DNA of 64,000 nt, from assembly GCF_024496085.1 (NCBI RefSeq), contig NZ_CP101751.1, forward strand, positions 1,674,001 through 1,738,000, read 5' to 3'. The position numbers and the translations under genes are program-made. The notes beneath the pieces are model-generated. The model did no database searches. It was not told where the DNA came from and saw nothing but the letters and a program-made list of their open reading frames with translations. Shown here piece by piece: positions 46,680 through 55,179 of this stretch. Origin of the DNA: Flavobacterium cerinum (GTDB lineage Bacteria; Bacteroidota; Bacteroidia; Flavobacteriales; Flavobacteriaceae). The first letter of the stretch is position 1. The number at the start of each line of letters is the position of its first letter.

Positions 46680-48071
46680 ATGAGTAGCAAAAAAATACAT
46701 TTTGAAATTTCGGAAAGGAAGTTACTGTTGCGTTTAATGGATGTTGTTACTGTGTTTGCAGCATTATACCTTTTATCGTTTTACTTTCATTTCGATTATT
46801 TTTCCTTTAAAGACTCCTCTATAGCTTCAATCCTTTTTTTAGGGATTTATCTCAATTTGTTCGGGACGATATTCGAAATGTACAACTTACAGGTCGCCAG
46901 TAACCAGTTTCAAATGGTTAAAAGCGTTATACTAACTGCCTGTTTTACTGTTTTCTTTTATTTGCTGACACCGGTTTTTACTCCTTTTTTGCCATCAAAC
47001 CGATTACAGATTATCTATTTCTTTTTTGCAATCTTGTCGAGTCTTTTTGCCTGGCGTTTCTTTTACCTGCATTTTCTGGCTTCCAATCGATTCGTTAAAA
47101 GAGTCGTTTTTGTATGTAGTCGTGACGGTATCTCACAGTTAGCATTGGAATTAGGTAAAGCCGATCCGCATTATGAAATTGCCGGATTTGTTTCTTCGGA
47201 AAATACGGCTGATGAGAATAGAAATAAAAGTGATTTTCAGGAAATCGATTTTTCAGAATTAGAATATTTTGTAAAAAAACATTCTGTAGCTGAAGTCGTG
47301 ATAGCCTTAAAAGAAACAAAATCTATCGCTCCTGATCTGTATCAACAACTTTTAAATTTACTGGAAAAAGGAATTGTTATCCGGGAATATATGCAGGTTT
47401 ACGAACAGGCTACACAACGTCTCCCGATTCTTTATGCCGAAAAGGATTTCTATAAATTATTCCCGTTTAGCCGAAGTAATCAAAATCGATTGTATTTAAT
47501 TATGGTAAGAGGTTTTGAAATTTTGTTTTCAGTGCTAGGACTGTTGTTGGGGTGTTTATTATTGCCAATTGTTTGTATAGGAAATCTAATCAGTAATAAA
47601 GGACCGCTTTTCTATACGCAGGAAAGAGTCGGTAAAAACGGAATACCTTTTCGTATTTATAAATTGCGTTCGATGATCATCAATGCTGAGCAGGACGGTG
47701 CAGTATTTGCAAAAGCGAATGATGTTCGGGTAACCCCTTTCGGGAAATTTTTACGTCGCTCTCGTATCGACGAATTTCCTCAGTTTATAAACGTGCTAAA
47801 AGGCGATATGGCGGTTATCGGACCACGACCGGAACGACAGGTTTTTGTAAAAGAAATATCAGAAAAAATGCCTTTCTATGAGATACGCCATATTATTAAA
47901 CCGGGACTTACCGGTTGGGCACAAGTAAACTATTCTTATGGTGAAAACATCGAAGATAGCATGGTAAAGCTACAATATGACCTGTATTATATCAAACACC
48001 GAAGTATTTTTCTCGATGTGAATATTATCTTTAAAACGCTGAGTACTGTATTGTTTTTCAGAGGTCAATAA
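46680..48071 (+). CDS. Polyprenyl glycosylphosphotransferase (WcaJ/WbaP family)
   Basis: A 463-residue initiating enzyme. Four N-terminal membrane helices (residues about 15-130) are followed by a Rossmann-like domain (VFVCSRDGISQLALELG) and a C-terminal catalytic domain. The latter has TQERVGKNGIPFRIYKLRSM, the Asp-Glu pair in SRIDEFPQFINV, GPRPERQVFVKEI and KPGLTGWAQVNYSYG. It loads a hexose-1-phosphate onto undecaprenyl phosphate. ATG 46680 is chosen over in-frame TTG 46674. It abuts the convergent DUF4105 gene with no spacing and ends the island. Confidence 0.92.
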   Translation: MSSKKIHFEISERKLLLRLMDVVTVFAALYLLSFYFHFDYFSFKDSSIASILFLGIYLNLFGTIFEMYNLQVASNQFQMVKSVILTACFTVFFYLLTPVFTPFLPSNRLQIIYFFFAILSSLFAWRFFYLHFLASNRFVKRVVFVCSRDGISQLALELGKADPHYEIAGFVSSENTADENRNKSDFQEIDFSELEYFVKKHSVAEVVIALKETKSIAPDLYQQLLNLLEKGIVIREYMQVYEQATQRLPILYAEKDFYKLFPFSRSNQNRLYLIMVRGFEILFSVLGLLLGCLLLPIVCIGNLISNKGPLFYTQERVGKNGIPFRIYKLRSMIINAEQDGAVFAKANDVRVTPFGKFLRRSRIDEFPQFINVLKGDMAVIGPRPERQVFVKEISEKMPFYEIRHIIKPGLTGWAQVNYSYGENIEDSMVKLQYDLYYIKHRSIFLDVNIIFKTLSTVLFFRGQ

Positions 48072-49196
48072 TTACAATTTTTCTTTTCGTAACAAACGAA
48101 CTAATATTAGAACGTTTGCTATAAGTATCGGTGTCATTAATAAGAAATGATCTTTATTAAAGGCATAGCCGATAAAAATCAGCATACTGATAAAACAGCT
48201 ATAAGCACTGATTTTAAATCCTTTTTTGTTTCCGGTAAGTAAGAAGAATAATGATATAAGTAATATCGGACTAACTAATAAAGCGTTGTAATTAGAGGAA
48301 ACTTCTTCATGAAAGGAGTAGAAACCAACCAATGAAAGGAAAAGTCCCATAAAACCCGTAAAGGCCAGGTAGATAGCAGAAACAGGTTTTTTATGCGCAA
48401 ATACAACGAATAATAGAAGTATACCAATAAACGTATAGCTGTTATTCCAGATGGAACCGGAAGATTCATTAGGTTGTTGCGTGTATACAGTAATGGTTTC
48501 CGGTGCTAATGGCGTCTGACCGATTTTAGTTTTGGAAACACCTTCCATAAGTTCGGATGGAAGGAATAATTTATCCGATTGTTTGTCGACCTTAGAACCG
48601 AAAATTAAATTAATTCCCAGTTTCTCATAAAAGCTATTCGCTAGATAAGAGTTCAGAATGGTGCGATAATCCTTTTTTGTGTCCGGAATATCGGTGTTAA
48701 TTTTAGCTGTTGACAGAATACTGTTGATTCGATCGGCAACCATAGTGGTACAGTTACGATCGATAAATTTATAAGTATAATATTTCTGATCAGATGATAA
48801 TACGACAACCAGCTCATTAATCAATTGCTGTTTTTGTACAGGCGATAAAGCAAGCTTTTGTTCGTAAATCGATCGGTTTTCATACTGATAATTCTGAACA
48901 AACTCGTCATATGATCCGGTCGCTACAAAATATTGAAGATCACCTTTTACAAATTTCAGATAAAAATTAGGCGTGCCGAAATCAAAAGCACCATAATTAA
49001 ATACAACATCAACACCGTTTTCAGCATTGTGAATACGTAGCGCAGTATGTCCGAAAAGAGAATGTAACTGACTTCCGGAACCACAAGTTAATAAACTGAC
49101 TTCAGTCTGATCGGACAATAGCAGATTTGTTTGTGCCGTAGTTCTAAAGGAGAACAAAAAGAAAAAAATCAGAATAGAAAAGGTAAAAGAACGCAT
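48072..49196 (-). CDS. DUF4105 family membrane protein
   Basis: A 374-residue protein with an N-terminal signal peptide (FSILIFFFLFSFRTTAQT). A soluble DUF4105 domain (LLTCGSGSQLHSLFGHTALRIHN, KFIDRNCTTMVADRINS) follows, and the C-terminal region (residues 250-370) has about four membrane helices. The His and Cys residues in these motifs suggest a papain-like or amidase fold, but the function is not known. It follows the PorV-like gene after 17 bases, so they probably form one reverse-strand operon. Confidence 0.8.
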   Translation of the reverse strand: MRSFTFSILIFFFLFSFRTTAQTNLLLSDQTEVSLLTCGSGSQLHSLFGHTALRIHNAENGVDVVFNYGAFDFGTPNFYLKFVKGDLQYFVATGSYDEFVQNYQYENRSIYEQKLALSPVQKQQLINELVVVLSSDQKYYTYKFIDRNCTTMVADRINSILSTAKINTDIPDTKKDYRTILNSYLANSFYEKLGINLIFGSKVDKQSDKLFLPSELMEGVSKTKIGQTPLAPETITVYTQQPNESSGSIWNNSYTFIGILLLFVVFAHKKPVSAIYLAFTGFMGLFLSLVGFYSFHEEVSSNYNALLVSPILLISLFFLLTGNKKGFKISAYSCFISMLIFIGYAFNKDHFLLMTPILIANVLILVRLLRKEKL

Positions 49197-49213
49197 CGTG
49201 AGTTTGTTTAAAA

Positions 49214-50284
49214 TTATTTGCTGAAAATGCCTAAATCAACTTTTAAAGAAAATATATTGGAATACAGTGCGGCACTTTGGTCACCGATGTCTGTTAGCGC
49301 GTAATCGACCTGAATGCCTTTGTATTTAAAACCAAGACCTAAATTAGGTTGGAAATTCAACTTTTCGGAATTGTCAATTTGTTTTACATTTTGGAAGTTA
49401 CCCACACCGGCTCGTAAAAAAACAAGATCGGTATAGCCAAATTCAAAACCGGCAGCAGGATCAATACTTACAGCATTGGTTGAAATGATATCATTAGTTC
49501 GGGCAAAGCGCATGTTTAACTGCGTTGCAGCCAAAATACTGTAATCGTAACGAATGATAAATTTTTTAGAAAGACCAACCTGTAGTTTCGGAAGGGTGAT
49601 TTCGGTAGTTTCCGGTGGCTCCTGGTTTTCACCCGGTACGGCATCTTTTATTTTGTTGAATTCATCTTCATCGATAGTCCAGACATTATAGGTAGTCGTG
49701 ATATCACGAACCATTAAACCTACTTTCCAATCGTTTTTCTCATATTGAATACCCAAATCAAATCCAAATCCCCACGAACTGGCAAAATCCCCGATTATTC
49801 GGCGAATGATCTTAGCATTAACGCCATAATTAAAACCGTCCAATGGTAAAGCCCGGGCATAAGAGAACGTTAAACCGTAATCCGCAGCAGAAAAAAGACT
49901 AATCCGGTTATAATCAATATTTCCCTGGCTGTCGATCAACTGAGTCGTGTTCAGGATATCATCTACACCAAAACGGATAAGTGATACACCTAACGCACTA
50001 CGCTCATCAATTTTCATGGCAAAACCGGCATAATCATACTGGGCAATATTGGCAAAATAACTGGCATGCATCAAACCAATCTGCTTTCCTTCCACTTTTA
50101 ATAACCCGGCCGGATTCCAATATCCTGAATTTACATCATCAGAATGTGCTACTACGGCATTAGCCATTCCCAAAGCGGCAGCATCCACACCAATATTCAT
50201 GAATTCGTTGGAATACTTTCTAATGGTCTGACTGTAAGAAAGAAAATGAAAAGAAAGAAATAATAGTAATAAGGTTTTTTTCAA
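49214..50284 (-). CDS. PorV/PorQ-family outer-membrane beta-barrel (PorV2-like)
   Basis: A 356-residue protein with a signal peptide (LLLLFLSFHFLSYSQT) and a FadL/PorV-like barrel. The conserved N-terminal region NEFMNIGVDAAALGMANAV is followed by GYWNPAGLLKVEGKQI, typical of type IX secretion PorV/PorQ relatives. The sequence alternates as expected for beta strands and ends in a strand (NIFSLKVDLGIF). It resembles the group annotated PorV2 in Flavobacteriaceae. No other type IX component lies nearby, so a role in secretion is unproven. Confidence 0.82.
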   Translation of the reverse strand: MKKTLLLLFLSFHFLSYSQTIRKYSNEFMNIGVDAAALGMANAVVAHSDDVNSGYWNPAGLLKVEGKQIGLMHASYFANIAQYDYAGFAMKIDERSALGVSLIRFGVDDILNTTQLIDSQGNIDYNRISLFSAADYGLTFSYARALPLDGFNYGVNAKIIRRIIGDFASSWGFGFDLGIQYEKNDWKVGLMVRDITTTYNVWTIDEDEFNKIKDAVPGENQEPPETTEITLPKLQVGLSKKFIIRYDYSILAATQLNMRFARTNDIISTNAVSIDPAAGFEFGYTDLVFLRAGVGNFQNVKQIDNSEKLNFQPNLGLGFKYKGIQVDYALTDIGDQSAALYSNIFSLKVDLGIFSK

Positions 50285-50337
50285 AGCCGTTTATTTTATA
50301 CAAATATGAAATAAAAATCTCAAATACTAAACTCTAT

Positions 50338-50365
50338 TTTGTATTAACTTATTGTATTACCTTTG
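50338..50365 (+). promoter_or_regulatory. Putative promoter for pssA
   Basis: TTTG (50338-50341), 16 bases, TACCTTTG (50358-50365). The -7 box is a full match; the spacing is a little short. Confidence 0.5.
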
Positions 50366-50386
50366 TCATAAAATTTGTAATTTGGT

Positions 50387-50401
50387 CTCTTGTGACAAGA
50401 G
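50387..50401 (+). repeat. Leader hairpin before pssA
   Basis: CTCTTG and CAAGAG form a perfect 6-bp stem with loop TGA in the untranslated leader, 28 bases before the start codon. Confidence 0.4.
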
Positions 50402-50429
50402 TTTCAATAGTTCTAAAAATTAATTTTAT

Positions 50430-51191
50430 ATGTCAATAAAGAAACACATTCCTAATGTTATTACCCTTTTAAATCTTTCTGCCGGAATTTTTGCTTTAAT
50501 TCATGCTTTTAACGGGAATTATAATGAAGCTTTCTCCTGCGTTTGCGTTGGTATATTTTTTGACTTTTGGGATGGTTTTGTTGCAAGACTGCTAAAAGTG
50601 CAAAGCCCGCTTGGTGTACAGTTGGATTCCCTGGCTGATATGGTAACCAGTGGAGTAGTACCGGGTGTGGTAATGTATAAAATGTTGGCCGATATTCAGG
50701 AAAATCAACCGGATTATAACCTGACACCGGAGACGTTTTATATGGGAATTGTACCGTATTTAGGGTTTTTAATCACATTAGGTTCTTGCTATCGACTGGC
50801 TAAGTTTAACATCGATACCCGTCAGACAGACTCTTTTATTGGTTTGCCAACACCGGCTAATGCTTTATTTATTATGAGCTTGCCGATGATCTTATTCGAT
50901 AACCAGTTTGAAGCGCTTTCCAACTTATTGAGCAATCCTTATGTTTTAGTTGGTATCAGTTTGTTCAGTGCTTATATTTTAAATGCTGAAATTCCGTTGT
51001 TTTCGTTGAAAGTAAAATATTTCAGCTGGGCGAACAATAAAACTCAGGTGATATTTATGTTGATATCAGCGCTGTTTTTAGTATTCTTCCAATATTTAGG
51101 TATACCAATGATTATCTTGTTTTATGTGTTACTTTCTGTAATTACCAATAAGATGGGGACAAATAACGGGAGTCCGTATAAGGCAAACTAA
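50430..51191 (+). CDS. pssA: CDP-diacylglycerol-serine O-phosphatidyltransferase
   Basis: Makes phosphatidylserine from CDP-diacylglycerol and serine. The 253-residue membrane enzyme has the CDP-alcohol phosphotransferase motif DFWDGFVARLLKVQS then GVQLDSLADM with the conserved aspartates (residues about 45-75), and about six membrane helices. The first residues (KKHIPNVITLLNLSAGIFAL) are typical for PssA. It precedes a GH25 gene after 15 bases. Confidence 0.93.
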   Translation: MSIKKHIPNVITLLNLSAGIFALIHAFNGNYNEAFSCVCVGIFFDFWDGFVARLLKVQSPLGVQLDSLADMVTSGVVPGVVMYKMLADIQENQPDYNLTPETFYMGIVPYLGFLITLGSCYRLAKFNIDTRQTDSFIGLPTPANALFIMSLPMILFDNQFEALSNLLSNPYVLVGISLFSAYILNAEIPLFSLKVKYFSWANNKTQVIFMLISALFLVFFQYLGIPMIILFYVLLSVITNKMGTNNGSPYKAN

Positions 51192-51206
51192 GCAGTTCAA
51201 TCTCAA

Positions 51207-52091
51207 ATGAACAGGCGTCCGGCACCTAGAAAAAAAACAACAGTATCCCGTAGTTCAAAAGCAAAATCAAAAAATAAAAAAAGCTTTCCTGTCGGGAAAA
51301 TGATCTTGTATAGTGCTGCAATTGCTTTAGCAATTACACTCGTTGCGACGGTTTATCAATATCGTAACGGTTTTCTGTATTACCTCGGTTTTAAAACAGA
51401 TAAAATAGCAGGACGATTAAGTCCGGAAGAACGTAAAATTGCGGATGTCCGTATTTTTGAAATACTGAGTCGGCATGATACGCGACTAGTCGGATTTGAC
51501 GTGTCTGAATATCAGGATAAAATTGACTGGGAAGCAATTGATAAAATCGAAGGAGAATTCCCGTTGAGCTTTGTTTTTATCCGTTCGACAGCAGGAAAAG
51601 ATTATGTTGACAGTCGTTTTGATGAAAATTGGAAAGCGGCTAAAAAGCATCATTTTGTACGGGGTGCCTATCATTATTACCGTCCGAATGAAAACTCACT
51701 GGAACAGGCTGAATTATTTATTAAAACCGTAAAATTACAAAAAGGTGATTTTCCGCCGGTTTTGGATATTGAGCAATTGCCCGAAAATCAATCGATGGAT
51801 AGCCTTAAAACGGGATTGAAAAGATGGTTAAAACGAGTTGAAAAACACTATGGCGTTAAACCGATTATTTATTCCGGAGAAAGCTATTATAACGACTTTT
51901 TAAAAGAAGAATTCAAGGGATATAAATTCTGGATTGCAAATTATAATTTCTTTGTAGAGAATATTAAAGACGAATGGTTGTTGTGGCAATTCACTGAAAA
52001 AGCGGAAGTAAACGGGATTAAAAGTCTTGTGGATGTCAATGTTTTTAATGGTAACGGAGAGGATTTGCGAACACTTACAATAAAAAAATAA
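51207..52091 (+). CDS. Glycoside hydrolase family 25 lysozyme
   Basis: N-acetylmuramidase-type peptidoglycan hydrolase. The 294-residue protein has a basic N-terminus and one membrane anchor (about residues 30-48, ILYSAAIALAITLVATVY). The GH25 barrel follows, with VGFDVSEYQDKIDWEAI (catalytic-strand aspartate), FIRSTAGKDYVD, GAYHYYRPNENSLEQAE and the catalytic DxE in PPVLDIEQLP. It is probably co-transcribed with pssA and ends at a bidirectional terminator. The substrate is inferred from the family. Confidence 0.9.
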   Translation: MNRRPAPRKKTTVSRSSKAKSKNKKSFPVGKMILYSAAIALAITLVATVYQYRNGFLYYLGFKTDKIAGRLSPEERKIADVRIFEILSRHDTRLVGFDVSEYQDKIDWEAIDKIEGEFPLSFVFIRSTAGKDYVDSRFDENWKAAKKHHFVRGAYHYYRPNENSLEQAELFIKTVKLQKGDFPPVLDIEQLPENQSMDSLKTGLKRWLKRVEKHYGVKPIIYSGESYYNDFLKEEFKGYKFWIANYNFFVENIKDEWLLWQFTEKAEVNGIKSLVDVNVFNGNGEDLRTLTIKK

Positions 52092-52113
52092 GGGCTGTTA
52101 AACAACAGCCCTT
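52090..52113. terminator. Bidirectional terminator between the GH25 gene and lptB
   Basis: AAGGGCTGTT (52090-52099) pairs perfectly with AACAGCCCTT (52104-52113) around a 4-base loop, with A-rich and T-rich flanks on the two sides. It serves two convergent genes. Confidence 0.85.
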
Positions 52114-52120
52114 TATATTT

Positions 52121-52861
52121 TTAAAATTCCAGTTTTTTACGTCTTAACTCAAAGTTCTGACCTAAATATACTTTTCGTACCATTTCATCTTCTGCTAATT
52201 CTTCCGGGATTCCGGCTTTAAGAATTCCGCCTTCAAACATCAAATAGGTTTTGTCGGTAATCGCTAGTGTTTCCTGTACGTTGTGATCGGTAATCAAGAT
52301 TCCGATGTTTTTATTTTTTAGCTGTGCTACGATACGTTGAATATCTTCTACAGCTACCGGGTCAACTCCGGCAAATGGTTCGTCCAACAAAATGAATTTA
52401 GGATCGGTGGCAAGAGCGCGTGCAATTTCAGTACGGCGTCTTTCTCCTCCGGATAATAAATCTCCGCGGTTGGTACGGATGTGTTGTAAGCTGAATTCAT
52501 CAATCAAGGATTCCATTTTAGCTTCCTGTTCTTTTTTAGATAATTTAGTCAGTTGCAATACACTTAAAATATTGTCTTCGATACTTAATTTTCTAAAAAC
52601 AGAAGCTTCCTGAGCCAGATAGCCAATTCCGTTTTGCGCCCGTTTGTACATCGGGAAGTCGGTAATGTCCATATCATCCAGGTAAATGTTTCCGCTGTTT
52701 GGTTTTACCAGACCTACGATCATATAGAAAGAAGTTGTTTTTCCGGCACCGTTAGGACCTAATAATCCTACGATTTCACCTTGGTTCACTTCAACGGAAA
52801 TGCCTTTTACAACACTCCTCTTTTTGTAGGTTTTGATTAGGTTTTCAGCTCTTAATTTCAT
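52121..52861 (-). CDS. lptB: LPS export ABC transporter ATPase
   Basis: ATPase that drives extraction of LPS from the inner membrane with LptFG. The 246-residue protein has Walker A GPNGAGKTT with Lys41, signature LLSGGERRRTEIARAL, Walker B FILLDEPFAGVDP, and H-loop LITDHNVQETL. This wording is characteristic of LptB. It lies 97 bases after the AhpD-like gene and may have its own promoter, although I see no clear -7 match there. Confidence 0.95.
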   Translation of the reverse strand: MKLRAENLIKTYKKRSVVKGISVEVNQGEIVGLLGPNGAGKTTSFYMIVGLVKPNSGNIYLDDMDITDFPMYKRAQNGIGYLAQEASVFRKLSIEDNILSVLQLTKLSKKEQEAKMESLIDEFSLQHIRTNRGDLLSGGERRRTEIARALATDPKFILLDEPFAGVDPVAVEDIQRIVAQLKNKNIGILITDHNVQETLAITDKTYLMFEGGILKAGIPEELAEDEMVRKVYLGQNFELRRKKLEF

Positions 52862-52958
52862 TTTTATACTATTATAAAATTGCGTAAGGTCTTATTTTTA
52901 ACCGAAAAACGCCCTGCAAATAAACAAATAAAGGCGTAAATGCGGAATAAATTAACAA

Positions 52959-53303
52959 TTAATTATTCTCTAAAGCTTCCCAGAATTCGTAAGCACGTCG
53001 CAAATGCGGAATTACTATCGTTCCGCCAACAAGAGTGGCAATTCCCATTGCTTCCATCATTTCTTCCCGGGTGATCCCGTTCTTATAAGAAGTTTCCAAA
53101 TGATATTTAATACAGTCGTCACAACGTAATACAGCTGAAGCAACTAATCCCAGTAGCTCTTTTGTTTTGACATCCAGTGCGCCTTCCATATAAGCATTGG
53201 TGTCCAGATTAAAGATACGTTTGATAATCTTGTTGTTGTCGTTTAATAACTTATCGTTCATTTTAGAACGGTAATCGTTAAATTCCTGTACTATATCGCT
53301 CAT
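52959..53303 (-). CDS. Carboxymuconolactone decarboxylase family (AhpD-like) protein
   Basis: A 114-residue all-helical protein. The AhpD-type redox motif Cys-x-x-Cys followed by His is visible in LRCDDCIKYHLETSYK (about residues 75-90), and EEMMEAMGIATLVGGTIV follows. Family members are antioxidant or decarboxylase-like; the CxxC suggests a disulphide or peroxidase role. It is two bases downstream of tatC, in the kdsD-tatC operon. Confidence 0.85.
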   Translation of the reverse strand: MSDIVQEFNDYRSKMNDKLLNDNNKIIKRIFNLDTNAYMEGALDVKTKELLGLVASAVLRCDDCIKYHLETSYKNGITREEMMEAMGIATLVGGTIVIPHLRRAYEFWEALENN

Positions 53304-53305
53304 AA

Positions 53306-54127
53306 TTAGGCTTCGTTTTTAAGTTCTTCTTTCTTAGTTACAAATTTGGAAATAAATATACTTAGTTCGTATAAAATCACCAATGGAATGGTTACAATCA
53401 TTTGGCTGATAACATCCGGTGGTGTTACAATGGCGGCTATGATTAAAATAATTACGTAAGAATATTTTCGGTAGGTTCTTAAAAAGTTAGGAGTGACAAT
53501 ACCTAAACGGGATAAGAAATAAATTACAATTGGCAGTTCAAATACAAGTCCGGTAGAAAGAGAAGTCGATTTTACCAGTCCGATATAAGATTGAATGTCG
53601 ATTGAGTTAACAACGAATTTGCTGATTGTTAAGTTAGCAAGGAAGTTGATCGATAATGGTGTGATTACAAAATAACCGAACATAACGCCCAGGAAGAAAA
53701 GCAATGACGAAACAAAGATAAAATAGCGGGCGTTTCGTTTTTCTTTTTCATATAGTGCCGGACTGATAAATTTCCATAATTCCCATAAAATAAAGGGGAA
53801 AGCAAGAATAAAACCTACTGTTATTGAAGTCCAGATTAACATAGCAAACTGACCTTCCATAGTACGGTTTTGTAATTCAAAAGGAAGTTCAGTCATACAG
53901 AAACTTTGATCCAGATCATATTTTTGAGCCAGTTCACAGAAAAAACGATAGGTTACGAAATTACCGTCTTTCGGACCGAAAATAATGCTGTCAAAAATAA
54001 AATCACTGTAATAGTAAGCTACGCATCCGCCTATTAAAATTGCAATTGTGCTTCGTATCAGGACCCAACGGAGTTCTTCCAGATGGTCGAGAAACGACAT
54101 CTCTTTCATAGTCTTTTTCTTTGCCAT
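53306..54127 (-). CDS. tatC: Sec-independent (Tat) translocase subunit TatC
   Basis: Core receptor of the twin-arginine translocon. The 273-residue protein has six membrane helices. MSFLDHLEELRWVLIRS near the N-terminus carries the conserved HLEELR motif, and FILWELWKFISPALYEKEK follows. A longer first periplasmic loop (residues about 50-85, FGPKDGNFVTYRFFC) is typical of Bacteroidota. It overlaps the kdsD stop by one base. No tatA or tatB is nearby. Confidence 0.95.
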   Translation of the reverse strand: MAKKKTMKEMSFLDHLEELRWVLIRSTIAILIGGCVAYYYSDFIFDSIIFGPKDGNFVTYRFFCELAQKYDLDQSFCMTELPFELQNRTMEGQFAMLIWTSITVGFILAFPFILWELWKFISPALYEKEKRNARYFIFVSSLLFFLGVMFGYFVITPLSINFLANLTISKFVVNSIDIQSYIGLVKSTSLSTGLVFELPIVIYFLSRLGIVTPNFLRTYRKYSYVIILIIAAIVTPPDVISQMIVTIPLVILYELSIFISKFVTKKEELKNEA

Positions 54128-55092
54128 TAGATAATGCCTTCTTTTAGAATGTCATGAATATGTATAATACCGATATATTGCCCTTCATTAGCTACAACGA
54201 GCTGTGTAATGGAATTGTTTTCCATGATGTTGAAGGCGTCAACTACCATATCGGTGGATTTGACCATTTTCGGATTTTTAGTCATAATGTCTTTGGCAGA
54301 CAAGTCGTTGAAAGTGTCTCTGCTGTTCAGCATTCTACGGATATCACCGTCTGTAATGATACCGACGATTTTGTCATTTTCAACAACAGCTGTTACACCT
54401 AAACGCTTTTCGGAAATTTCCATAATCACGTTTTTAATACTGGCATCCGGAGTAACGAAAGGCTTGTGCGTATTGTCAAGCATATCGCTCACGCGTAACA
54501 ATAGTTTTTTGCCCAAAGCACCGCCGGGATGATATTTGGCGAAATCTTCACTTTTAAAATTGCGAAGTTCCATCAAACAAACAGCTAGCGCATCACCTAA
54601 AACAAGCTGTGCGGTTGTACTGTTAGTTGGTGCCAGATTGTTCGGACAAGCTTCTGCTTCAACATAGGCATTTAAAACATAATCCGATTCTTTGGCCAGG
54701 AAAGACGACTTACTTGCAGTCATTCCGATAAGCGTATTTCCGAAACGTTTTAACAACGGAACAAGAACTTTTATCTCCGGACTATTTCCGCTTTTGGAAA
54801 TACAAATTACCACATCGCCGGGTTGTACCATACCCAAATCACCATGAATCGCTTCGGCGGCATGCAGGAACATAGATGGAGTGCCTGTAGAGTTTAATGT
54901 AGCTACTATTTTAGTGGCAATAATGGCGCTTTTTCCGATACCGGTAACGACCAATCGTCCATTGCTGTTATAGATGATATTTACGGCTTTTGCAAAATCC
55001 TCGTCAAGGTAGTGAATCAAGTTTGCAATGCTCTCACTTTCAGATTGTATTGTTTTTCTGGCTGTAGCCAAAATGCTTTCGATTGTGCTCAA
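54127..55092 (-). CDS. kdsD: Arabinose-5-phosphate isomerase (KdsD/KpsF family)
   Basis: Interconverts ribulose-5-phosphate and arabinose-5-phosphate, the first step to Kdo. The 321-residue protein has an SIS domain (VVTGIGKSAIIATKIVATLN, FLHAAEAIHGDLGMV, CISKSGNSPEIK) and two C-terminal CBS domains (residues about 205-321). It links the region to the LPS core and to lptB downstream. First gene of a reverse-strand operon with tatC and the AhpD-like gene. Confidence 0.93.
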   Translation of the reverse strand: MSTIESILATARKTIQSESESIANLIHYLDEDFAKAVNIIYNSNGRLVVTGIGKSAIIATKIVATLNSTGTPSMFLHAAEAIHGDLGMVQPGDVVICISKSGNSPEIKVLVPLLKRFGNTLIGMTASKSSFLAKESDYVLNAYVEAEACPNNLAPTNSTTAQLVLGDALAVCLMELRNFKSEDFAKYHPGGALGKKLLLRVSDMLDNTHKPFVTPDASIKNVIMEISEKRLGVTAVVENDKIVGIITDGDIRRMLNSRDTFNDLSAKDIMTKNPKMVKSTDMVVDAFNIMENNSITQLVVANEGQYIGIIHIHDILKEGII

Positions 55093-55148
55093 ATCAGAAG
55101 TTTTATAAAATTTGTATGTATTAAAGATTTTTGTATCTTTATATTCTG

Positions 55149-55156
55149 CAAATTTA
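55149..55156 (-). promoter_or_regulatory. Putative -7 element for the kdsD operon
   Basis: The reverse strand reads TAAATTTG, a full -7 match, 57 bases before the kdsD start and between kdsD and the divergent recQ. No good -33 box. Confidence 0.35.
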
Positions 55157-55179
55157 TGTAAAATACTGTATAATAAATA

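Noticed and set aside
1..48071. Recent horizontal acquisition marked by IS elements or integrase
   Set aside because: No transposase, integrase, terminal repeat or attachment site could be found. The base and codon style looks uniform by eye; a computed composition profile would be needed.
49214..50284. Possible type IX secretion locus
   Set aside because: A single PorV-like barrel is present and no protein in the window shows other secretion components, so I do not call a system.
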